Assembly (NCBI RefSeq): GCF_001556865.1
Contig: NZ_LSJY01000082.1
Location: 1 to 19,089, forward strand
From: Sphingobium sp. CCH11-B1
GTDB lineage: Bacteria; Pseudomonadota; Alphaproteobacteria; Sphingomonadales; Sphingomonadaceae
Reading direction: 5' to 3'
DNA length: 19,089 nt
The notes beneath the pieces are model-generated. The model made no database searches. It saw only the letters and a list, made by a program, of their open reading frames with translations, and was not told the origin of the DNA. Positions within the stretch are counted from its first letter, which is position 1; each line of letters starts with the position of its first letter. Made by a program: the position numbers and the translations under genes. Positions 1-5,696 of the stretch are shown in pieces.

Positions 1-474
1 CAACCATTGGCGAACGGGAAAAAGGAAGAGCAATGCAGGAATCAATTAGACAACAAGACCGATGAGGAGGGCAACGTCCTGGAGCGCGTCCAGTGTCTCC
101 TGCGGGAGGCCCCGACGAAGCGCATCGATAAGAAGAAGGCTCGGTCGGCTATCTCGCCTAACGTGGTGCATAGCTTGGACGCCGCGCACCTCCAGCGGGT
201 CGCGGTCATGGCGGGGGAGGAGGGTATCATCCACTTCCAGTTCATCCATGACAGCTTCGCAACTCACGCGGGCCGGACCGCTCGGTTCTTCCGTATCATC
301 CGTGAGGCCTTCGTGGAGCAGTATGAGACCTACTGCCCCTTTGAGGCCCTGACGGAATACGCCAACTCTGCCCTGTCCGCAGAGGGCCAGGAGAAGCTCG
401 CCGCCCTTGCGATCCCGGAGCGCGGCACCCTGGATTTGCGTGAGGTCCTGGAGTCCCAGTACGCCTTTGCCTAG
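1..474 (+). CDS. T7-like single-subunit RNA polymerase, C-terminal part (5' end outside window)
   Basis: DNA-dependent RNA polymerase that would transcribe the phage middle and late genes. Only the last 157 codons are present; the frame is open to base 1. The segment SPNVVHSLDAAHL followed by FIHDSFATH matches the T7 gp1 C-terminal palm motif (IHDSFG, containing catalytic H811/D812), and the protein ends LESQYAFA like T7 (ESDFAFA). Roughly the first 28 visible codons are lysine/glutamate-rich and do not resemble the T7 sequence expected just before this region. A rho-independent terminator follows. I am confident of the family from the last ~125 residues. Confidence 0.93.
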   Translation, partial: QPLANGKKEEQCRNQLDNKTDEEGNVLERVQCLLREAPTKRIDKKKARSAISPNVVHSLDAAHLQRVAVMAGEEGIIHFQFIHDSFATHAGRTARFFRIIREAFVEQYETYCPFEALTEYANSALSAEGQEKLAALAIPERGTLDLREVLESQYAFA

Positions 475-567
475 AATGTCTGCAAATACGGAAAATCCGC
501 CAATGCGGTATTAGTACGGACTTATGCATAACCGTCCCACGGCCATGCACCTCCTTTGCTTACCTGA

Positions 568-603
568 CCCGTAGAAGCCCTCACCGGCCTCTGCGGGTTT
601 TTT
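568..603 (+). terminator. Rho-independent terminator after the RNA polymerase gene
   Basis: The arms CCCGTAGAAGC and GCCTCTGCGGG pair over about 10 of 11 positions (one wobble, one mismatch) around an 8-nt loop and are followed by six T residues. It lies 94 nt after the polymerase stop codon and before the SSB gene, so it separates the early and middle transcription units. Confidence 0.85.
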
Positions 604-614
604 CTGATCCAATT

Positions 615-633
615 GCGGACAGTCCGCTAATAC
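615..633 (+). promoter_or_regulatory. Palindrome with TAATAC-type element upstream of the SSB gene (candidate promoter/operator)
   Basis: GCGGACAGTCCGC is a perfect 13-base palindrome and runs directly into GCTAATAC, which resembles alphaproteobacterial -10 elements (GCTANAWC) and the TAATAC start of T7 promoters. It sits between the terminator at 568-603 and the SSB start, where a middle promoter is expected. I found no second copy that would prove a phage-polymerase promoter consensus, so the promoter role is inference. Confidence 0.3.
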
Positions 634-680
634 AGATTACCGGGCTGGCACCCGCCTCCCACGGAATATCCTACGCCTTT

Positions 681-1346
681 ATGGCAAATAAACGACCGAC
701 TATCGACGCCACTTTCGGCCCGTTCCCGCTCTCGTTCCCGAACGTGACCGAACCGGACGACAAGTATGACGTGTACACCGCTAACGGTGTCGATGATCCG
801 AACAGCGCCGCGATGAAAGCCGCCAAGGCAATCCTCGCCGACGCCATGAAGACCTTCAAGCTCGACAGTGACGCCAAGCTCCCGCTGGTCAAAGAGATGA
901 CCAAGGACCCGAACGCACCCGCCACGGCCAAGAAGCCGAAGAAGGTTGCGACCGGCAAGCTCGTACTGAAGAGCAAGAGCAAGCGCCCGCCTGCCGTGTT
1001 CGACAGTCAGGGCCGCGAGATCAACCCTAAGGGCCTGGAGATCAAGGGCGGCACGCTCGCTCGTGTCCAGGGCTTCCTGTCCCCGTACGAAATGACCGAG
1101 AAGGTCAAGGACTCGGACGGCAACATCGAAGAAGTGACCGTCTCGGGCATCTCCTTCACGCTCACCGGGGTCCAGATCATCCGCCTCGCCAAGGGCTTCG
1201 GCTCCAAGGGCTTCGACGCCTACGATGGCGACGACGGCGATGGCTGGACCATGAGCGACGAAGACGCCGCAGGCCTGAACATCGGCGACGATGGTGACGC
1301 TGGCGACGATCAGCCCGAGGATGATGGTGGCGTCCTCGACATTTAA
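681..1346 (+). CDS. Single-stranded DNA-binding protein, gp2.5-like
   Basis: Coats ssDNA at the replication fork and contacts polymerase and primase-helicase through its acidic tail. The 221-residue length is close to T7 gp2.5 (232). The N-terminal half is Lys/Pro-rich with beta-type sequence, and the last ~45 residues are dominated by Asp/Glu/Gly, the hallmark of this family's C-terminus. It ends in LDI rather than the aromatic residue that ends T7 gp2.5. It precedes endonuclease I as in T7, and its 3' end overlaps that gene. No strong Shine-Dalgarno is visible before the ATG. Confidence 0.85.
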   Translation: MANKRPTIDATFGPFPLSFPNVTEPDDKYDVYTANGVDDPNSAAMKAAKAILADAMKTFKLDSDAKLPLVKEMTKDPNAPATAKKPKKVATGKLVLKSKSKRPPAVFDSQGREINPKGLEIKGGTLARVQGFLSPYEMTEKVKDSDGNIEEVTVSGISFTLTGVQIIRLAKGFGSKGFDAYDGDDGDGWTMSDEDAAGLNIGDDGDAGDDQPEDDGGVLDI

Positions 1347-1767
1347 GGGTCGAGTGAAGCTCCACGGCCGCTCGGGCCTCGAAGATAAGACGATGGCGGA
1401 CCTCGCAGAGCGCGGGGTCCCCTTCCGATACGAAGAGGTCCGGGTTTCCTACGAGAAGCCCGCGAGCTCCCACAAGTACACCCCCGATTTCATCCTGCCC
1501 AATGGCGTCATCGTCGAGACCAAAGGCCTCTTCGATAGCGACGATCGCAAGAAGCATGAGCTGATCCGGAAGCAACACCCGGCTCTCGACATTCGCTTCG
1601 TCTTCTCCCGGTCTGCCTCGCCGATCCGCAAAGGCTCCAAGACCACCTACGGGTCCTGGTGCGCCAAGCTGGGCATCCCCTACGCCGACAAGGCTATCCC
1701 TCAAGCGTGGATCGACGAACCCGACGACCCCGCGAGACATGCCGCAATTTCCAACGCATCCGCCTGA
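1321..1767 (+). CDS. Endonuclease I (gp3-like Holliday-junction resolvase)
   Basis: PD-(D/E)XK-type nuclease that resolves branched DNA and degrades host DNA in T7-like phages. The sequence aligns closely with T7 gp3: GRSGLEDK carries the catalytic Glu (T7 E20), YTPDFILPNG the Asp (D55), and VETKGL the Glu and Lys (E65, K67); SDDRKKH and the ALDIRFVFS segment are also conserved. About 148 residues, matching T7's 149. It overlaps the SSB gene by 26 nt. GAGG lies immediately upstream of two ATGs (1321, 1324) and a GTG (1327), so the exact start is uncertain by two codons. Confidence 0.93.
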   Translation: MMVASSTFKGRVKLHGRSGLEDKTMADLAERGVPFRYEEVRVSYEKPASSHKYTPDFILPNGVIVETKGLFDSDDRKKHELIRKQHPALDIRFVFSRSASPIRKGSKTTYGSWCAKLGIPYADKAIPQAWIDEPDDPARHAAISNASA

Positions 1768-1776
1768 GGTCCCTCA

Positions 1777-1792
1777 GGGGCTTTCGGGCCCC
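1777..1792 (+). other. UUCG-tetraloop hairpin before the amidase gene
   Basis: GGGGCT-TTCG-GGCCCC forms a six-base-pair stem (one wobble) capped by a UUCG loop. It sits between the endonuclease stop and the amidase Shine-Dalgarno (AAAGGA). There is no T-run, so it is not a terminator; an mRNA-stabilising or processing element is possible. Confidence 0.5.
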
Positions 1793-1804
1793 AAAGGACC
1801 CCCG

Positions 1805-2269
1805 ATGACGACACGTATTTTCCAGTGGCCCGCAGGCCGCAAGACGACCAAGCGACCCTCCACGGACTTCATTGTCGTCCATTGCTCCGCGACCCGCGAA
1901 GGGCAGACCTACGACGCCACGAATATCGACCGCTGGCACTTGAACCAAGGCTGGGCGGGCATCGGCTATCACTACGTCGTCCACCTGGACGGGTCGATCG
2001 AAACCGGGCGTCCCGAGGATGCCGTGGGGTCCCATGTGGCTGGCTACAACTCGCGGGCCCTTGGGGTCGTGTACATCGGCGGCCTCGCTGCGGACGGCAA
2101 GACGGCCAAGGACACCCGCACCCCGGAACAGAAGGACGCGCTGGTCCAACTCCTGCGCCACCTCAAGGCCAAGCACCCCAAGGCCATCATCCAGGGCCAC
2201 CGAGATTTCCCCAAGGTCGCCAAGGCCTGCCCCTCATTCGACGCCAAGCGCGAATACGCCACCCTCTAA
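1805..2269 (+). CDS. N-acetylmuramoyl-L-alanine amidase / T7-lysozyme-like (gp3.5)
   Basis: Zinc amidase that cuts the peptidoglycan amide bond; in T7 the homologue also inhibits the phage RNA polymerase. It aligns with T7 lysozyme over its length: VVHCSAT (zinc His), GIGYHYVV (catalytic Tyr), VGSHVAGYN, the QGHRDFPKVAKACPSFD region (second zinc His, the Lys corresponding to T7 K128, zinc Cys). It has 154 residues versus 151 in T7. The ATG at 1805 has AAAGGA 6 nt upstream; the frame opens earlier but the extra residues are Pro/Gly-rich and unlike the family. No signal peptide, so export needs the holin. Confidence 0.93.
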   Translation: MTTRIFQWPAGRKTTKRPSTDFIVVHCSATREGQTYDATNIDRWHLNQGWAGIGYHYVVHLDGSIETGRPEDAVGSHVAGYNSRALGVVYIGGLAADGKTAKDTRTPEQKDALVQLLRHLKAKHPKAIIQGHRDFPKVAKACPSFDAKREYATL

Positions 2270-2283
2270 TAGGACCGACGACC

Positions 2284-2508
2284 ATGCCCCAACTGACTCC
2301 CCGCGCCAAAGAGGTCCTGGACTATCTCCAGACCAAGGGCACCGCATCGCCTCGCGAGGCCTTGCTGGACATCGACATCAACAGCGGCTCCTTCACCCGC
2401 CGCATCACCGAGCTCCGGGACGCCGGCTACCGCATCTCTTCGGAGACGAAGAAGCATCCGGTGAGTGGCCGCCTGTACAAGGTGTACACGTACGGGGCCC
2501 ACAAGTGA
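2284..2508 (+). CDS. Small winged-helix/HTH protein
   Basis: The 74-residue sequence reads as a compact winged helix: an N-terminal helix (PRAKEVLDYLQTKG), helix-turn-helix (SPREALLDIDINSGSFTRRITELRDAG), then a basic beta wing (YRISSETKKHPVSGRLYKVYTY). This pattern is common in small phage DNA-binding proteins of unknown target. The start lies 14 nt after the amidase stop and its stop overlaps the next gene, so it is co-transcribed with the lysozyme operon. Function beyond probable DNA binding is not known. Confidence 0.75.
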   Translation: MPQLTPRAKEVLDYLQTKGTASPREALLDIDINSGSFTRRITELRDAGYRISSETKKHPVSGRLYKVYTYGAHK

Positions 2509-2708
2509 CCGACACGGCCGCCCACAAGTCCCACGCGAAGCTGAAGAAGTCGCCGCTGGAGGCGCTCAAGGACGCCGCCGCTTCCTTCGTGAAGGCCGCG
2601 AACGCCTATGCGGAGTCGGAAGAGGGCCGCACGGTCCACACCGTCACCCTTGAGGACTTCCGTGTCCTCTACCAGGGCGAGCAGCTCTATTCGCTGACCC
2701 GCCGCTGA
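2505..2708 (+). CDS. Small hypothetical protein
   Basis: 67-residue protein starting at a GTG that overlaps the preceding stop (GTGA). The N-terminal part is Lys/Ala-rich and helical (LEALKDAAASFVKAANAYA); the C-terminal part is beta-like (TVHTVTLEDFRVLYQGEQLYSLTRR). No recognised family. It ends 7 nt before a strong terminator and is the last gene of the SSB-endonuclease-amidase operon. Codon use matches its neighbours. Confidence 0.65.
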   Translation: MTDTAAHKSHAKLKKSPLEALKDAAASFVKAANAYAESEEGRTVHTVTLEDFRVLYQGEQLYSLTRR

Positions 2709-2715
2709 CCCCTAA

Positions 2716-2757
2716 GGGGCCATATCGTTACCAAGTGTTTCGTTATGGCCCCTTTTT
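2716..2757 (+). terminator. Rho-independent terminator of the SSB-amidase operon
   Basis: The arms GGGGCCATATCG and CGTTATGGCCCC pair at 11 of 12 positions around a 13-nt loop and are followed by TTTTTA. It lies between the plus-strand operon and the convergent minus-strand gene ending at 2759. Confidence 0.88.
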
Positions 2758-2758
2758 A

Positions 2759-3004
2759 TCAAGAAAAGTCGCTAGGCGTTGGCCGATCCGGCATTTCAAT
2801 ATCTTTGGCCCAGCCAATTAGTGAGGGTTCCTCGCCGTCTCCCACAACTCCCGGCACTTGCATGACAAGTTCAAATTCAAAGAACCGCGCTTTCTCCTCA
2901 ATAAGGATGGAAAACTTGTCTCCGGTTTTAATAGGCAATGCGAAGAGTAAATCCCGCTTCTCATCCAGGTTGTTATTGAACACTACTCTAATGCGTACGG
3001 TCAT
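2759..3004 (-). CDS. AT-richer minus-strand hypothetical protein
   Basis: 81-residue protein read from an ATG at 3004 with AGGGA 8 nt upstream. The sequence alternates hydrophobic and charged residues (MTVRIRVVFNNN, DLLFALPIKTGDKFSILIEE, FFEFELVMQVPGVV), suggesting a small beta-rich fold; there is no signal peptide. No family recognised. The DNA is clearly lower in GC than the surrounding genes, which argues for separate acquisition. It is downstream of the next minus-strand gene (36-nt gap) and converges on the terminator at 2716-2757. Confidence 0.65.
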   Translation of the reverse strand: MTVRIRVVFNNNLDEKRDLLFALPIKTGDKFSILIEEKARFFEFELVMQVPGVVGDGEEPSLIGWAKDIEMPDRPTPSDFS

Positions 3005-3040
3005 CGTTTTTCCCTAAAGCTTCACGCCGGCCCTTTGCGG

Positions 3041-3337
3041 TTATTGGCCCCGCGCGGCTCGGATGGACATTACGGCATCCATTGCTTCAATCCGACCGCT
3101 CTGGCGCACTTCCTTATCCGCTGCCGCCATTGGAAGTTCCATAAGGCTTGGGCGGAGACCTCGGAGTTCGCCCGACGCTAGGAACGTGAAGGCCTCGCAA
3201 CGGCTGACGGCGACAGACGCGATCGTCCCCGCGCTCTCGCCGGAGGGCTCCAAGCGTGCCACCTCCTTGTGTAGACATTCGTTGTACGCCGCGATCCCCG
3301 AGAAGGATGAGGCCGCAGCCAGTATAATCAAGACCAT
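3041..3337 (-). CDS. Small secreted or membrane-anchored hypothetical protein
   Basis: 98 residues from the ATG at 3337, chosen because AAGGGGAA lies just upstream and because the protein then begins with a hydrophobic segment (MVLIILAAASSFSGIAAYNE) typical of a signal peptide or membrane anchor. The rest is helical and charged, with two cysteines after the hydrophobic segment (near residues 22 and 48). This resembles short phage exported proteins, but no family is recognised. It is the first gene of a two-gene minus-strand unit inserted between the amidase operon and the primase-helicase. Confidence 0.6.
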   Translation of the reverse strand: MVLIILAAASSFSGIAAYNECLHKEVARLEPSGESAGTIASVAVSRCEAFTFLASGELRGLRPSLMELPMAAADKEVRQSGRIEAMDAVMSIRAARGQ

Positions 3338-3551
3338 AGGTTCCCCTTTTGGCGAACCATAGCATCGACCTTCCGATGGCTCCAGCGGGTTTACCTCCTT
3401 TACCGCTGGGGCTTTCAGAGGGCCGCACGGCTCTAATCCTAAACCTCCCTCCGTATCCAACCCCGCCCGGTTCAACTCCGGGGGCTCCTTAGTGCCTGCA
3501 TAGGTGGCCGGGAGAGCGGGAAGGGGAGGACACCTAATCCCGAGTACCTCC
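3338..3551 (+). other. Non-coding leader between minus-strand genes and primase-helicase
   Basis: No gene found. It contains a stem-loop at 3382-3409 (CCAGCGG/CCGCTGG, 14-nt loop). At 3466-3482 a tRNA T-arm look-alike (CCCGG TTCAACT CCGGG) has the canonical TTC-A loop spacing, but no complete cloverleaf could be folded around it. GGGGAGGA lies about 20 nt before the primase-helicase ATG. Promoters for both flanking directions probably lie here; none is recognisable. Confidence 0.4.
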
Positions 3552-5354
3552 ATGAACGAACGCGAGCGCGATGACAGCGCCTTCGTGGGCCATGAGTCCT
3601 GCCCTGTGTGCGGCTCCCGCGACAACGCGGCCCGCTACGCCTCTGGGCGGCTCTACTGCCACGGCTGCCAAAAGACCATCGAGTGGCCGGACGACGACCC
3701 CGACAACCCCCGGCCTGCCCGATCGGCGGCCTCCAGGACCCGAATGACTGAACCTTACGACGCTCTCCCCTCCGACGTGGGGGATGAGAAGCTGACCCGT
3801 GCCTACGGTATCTCGACGGCCACCCGCCGCGCCCTCGGAATGGGGCTGGTCTCCATGGGTGTGTCCCACTTGGGGGTCGATTATCCCCGCAAGGCTTGCA
3901 TGGCCTTCGACTACCGGCTTCCGGACGGGACCCTCTGGGGCCAGAAGATCCGATACAAGCTGCCGGAGGATGCGGAGGACGACAAAACGTTCCGCTTTCC
4001 CCACGCCAAGGGCTCCAAGGCTCCACCGCTCTGGCTGATGCACAAGTGGACCCAAGGGACCGATCGGCGCTCGCTGACCGTCTGGGAAGGCGAGGGCGAC
4101 TGCGCGGCCTACTATGAGGTCACAGGCGGCAAGTACCCATGCGTCTCACTCCCCAACGGTGCCAAGGGTGCCGAAGAGTCCATCCGCGCTTGGTACGACT
4201 GGCTCAACCAATTCGATAAGATCGTACTGGTCTTCGACGGGGACGCAACGGGCCGCGAGTGGGCCAAGAGGGCCGCAGCGCTCCTTCCTCCCGGCAAGGC
4301 CTTCATTGGCGAGGTGCCGGGGTACAAGGACGCCCGCGAGGCTCTCATGGCGGACGACCCTAAGGCCATCCAACAGGCCTTTTGGAATTGCTCGCAGTAC
4401 AAGCCGGACGGCATCTTCCGCGTCTCGGACCTGATCGACAAGGCCCGCGCTCCGGTGAACATGGGGTTCCCCTGGTGGAGCCCTACGCTGACCAAGTGGA
4501 CCTTCGGCCGCCGCGCTGGCGAGCTGTACACGCTTGGGGCCGGCAACAGCATCGGCAAGACCGACTGGACGACGCAGTCCATCGCCTATGACGCCTTGGT
4601 CCTCGGGATCATGACGGCCGTCATTTACCTTGAGCAGCCCCCCGTGGAGACCCTCAAGCGCCTCGCCGGCAAGTTCGCGGGCAAGCCCTTCCATATTCCC
4701 ATGGAGGCTCTCGACGAACACGAGCGGTACACCCAAGAGGAGCTCGACGCCGCGCTAGATGCCCTGGAGGCCTCACCGAACCTGATATTCGGCGGGGACT
4801 TCGCGTCTACCGAATGGGCCGACGTGGAAGCCAAAATCCGCTATCTCGTGATTTCTCACGGGGTAAAGATCGTCTACCTCGACAACCTCACGGCGCTGGT
4901 GGACGAAACCAACGAACGCGCGTCCGTCGAAGGCATTATCAAGGCCATGGCGCTCCTCTGTCAGGAGCTCCAAATCAACATCATCCTCCTTTGCCACTTG
5001 GCGACCCCGGACGGGAAACCGCACGAGGAAGGGGGCAATGTCAGCCTGAAGCACTTCAAGGGCTCCCGCGCCATGGGAGCGTGGCCGCACTACGCTTTCG
5101 GCCTGGAGCGGAACACTCAGCACTCGGACCCCGAGATGCGCAATTATTCCACGTTCCGTTGCGTGAAGGACCGATACACGGGCCGCGCCAACGGCAACAC
5201 AATGTGCCTCCGCTTCGTGCGGGAGACCGGGCAGCTTGTCGAAAGCGAGTTCCCGGAAGGCTACACCGACGAAGCGAACAGCAAGGGCCCCCGTGGGGGC
5301 TCCCCCGGCTTCGACGCCTATACTGAGGAAGACGCCAAAGCTCTCGGGATTTAG
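3552..5354 (+). CDS. Bifunctional DNA primase/helicase (gp4-like)
   Basis: Primes lagging-strand synthesis and unwinds DNA as a hexameric ring. From the ATG at 3552 the protein is 600 residues (T7: 566). Order: zinc-binding primase domain with Cys 17, 20, 36 and 39 (CPVCG...CHGCQ), TOPRIM-type primase core (VWEGEGDCAAYYEV; IVLVFDGDATGREWAKRAA), then RecA/DnaB-like helicase with Walker A GAGNSIGKTD, Walker B-like KIVYLDNLTAL, the H4-type CHLATPDGKPHEEG segment and a C-terminal arginine-containing region (RCVKDRYTGR). A GTG at 3504 would add 16 unlikely residues. The stop overlaps the convergent minus-strand gene by 3-4 nt. Confidence 0.95.
   Translation: MNERERDDSAFVGHESCPVCGSRDNAARYASGRLYCHGCQKTIEWPDDDPDNPRPARSAASRTRMTEPYDALPSDVGDEKLTRAYGISTATRRALGMGLVSMGVSHLGVDYPRKACMAFDYRLPDGTLWGQKIRYKLPEDAEDDKTFRFPHAKGSKAPPLWLMHKWTQGTDRRSLTVWEGEGDCAAYYEVTGGKYPCVSLPNGAKGAEESIRAWYDWLNQFDKIVLVFDGDATGREWAKRAAALLPPGKAFIGEVPGYKDAREALMADDPKAIQQAFWNCSQYKPDGIFRVSDLIDKARAPVNMGFPWWSPTLTKWTFGRRAGELYTLGAGNSIGKTDWTTQSIAYDALVLGIMTAVIYLEQPPVETLKRLAGKFAGKPFHIPMEALDEHERYTQEELDAALDALEASPNLIFGGDFASTEWADVEAKIRYLVISHGVKIVYLDNLTALVDETNERASVEGIIKAMALLCQELQINIILLCHLATPDGKPHEEGGNVSLKHFKGSRAMGAWPHYAFGLERNTQHSDPEMRNYSTFRCVKDRYTGRANGNTMCLRFVRETGQLVESEFPEGYTDEANSKGPRGGSPGFDAYTEEDAKALGI
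3735..3746 (+). promoter_or_regulatory. Internal ribosome-binding site and second start of gp4 (gp4B-like)
   Basis: AGGA at 3735-3738 is followed 5 nt later by ATG (3744), codon 65 of the primase-helicase frame, just after the zinc-binding domain. T7 gene 4 has an internal start at Met64 at the equivalent place; there the following residues are MTYN and here they are MTEP, and both are followed by a conserved ALTARGIS/KLTRAYGIS block. The shorter product would lack priming ability but keep helicase. Confidence 0.65.
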
Positions 5355-5653
5355 ACCGGGTAGACGGACCAGTGAAGGATGCGAGTAACAGCAGCCCCAG
5401 AGCCAATCGTGTAGATGACGAAGGCGAATTCGGCCGGAGCGCCGCGTACGGTGAAGTTAGGCAGCACGCCCGAGGTCCCCAACGGATTGTCAAACCCCGT
5501 GAACACGAGATTTCCGCCTACCGTGGCTGCGGATAGGGGGCCGTCCGAGAAAGTCACGTCTACAATCTTTCCGTCTACGGAAATAGCCCCGGATCGCCCG
5601 TGCGGGACGATCAACGTTCCTGAAGAATAAACGGGCTTACCATCAATCAACAT
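5351..5653 (-). CDS. Minus-strand beta-rich protein, possibly DUF6864-like
   Basis: 100-residue protein starting at an ATG preceded by a perfect AGGAGG with 7-nt spacing, so it is very likely translated. The sequence is beta-rich (YSSGTLIVP, KIVDVTFSDGPLS, NLVFTGFDNPLGTSG, EFAFVIYTIG, RILHWSVYPV). The SSGT start, the FxNxLGT motif and the C-terminal R-x-LH-x-x-x-Y end resemble DUF6864-type proteins from memory; a database comparison would decide. It lies antisense between gp4 and the DNA polymerase and overlaps gp4's stop. No terminator follows, so its transcript would run antisense into gp4. Confidence 0.8.
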   Translation of the reverse strand: MLIDGKPVYSSGTLIVPHGRSGAISVDGKIVDVTFSDGPLSAATVGGNLVFTGFDNPLGTSGVLPNFTVRGAPAEFAFVIYTIGSGAAVTRILHWSVYPV

Positions 5654-5696
5654 CAAACGACCTCCTCTGTAGGGCCGATAGGCTCTTAGCGGGGGC

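Noticed and set aside
626..645. T7-type promoter (TAATAC...GGG) before the SSB gene
   Set aside because: The distance from TAATAC to GGG is too short and no second matching copy was found; kept only as a weak regulatory candidate.
1177..1740. Long minus-strand frame opposite endonuclease I
   Set aside because: Shadow frame: Arg/His/Gly-rich, no ribosome-binding site, and fully opposite a well-supported gene.
3114..3428. Alternative minus-strand frame overlapping 3041-3337
   Set aside because: Gly/Arg-rich sequence without a fold-like pattern; the other frame has a signal-like N-terminus and a better ribosome-binding site.
3382..3490. Possible complete tRNA with CUA-like anticodon upstream of gp4
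   Set aside because: Only the T-arm folds properly. The best acceptor pairing has a mismatch and wobbles, no canonical D-arm exists and the anticodon stem has only two pairs.
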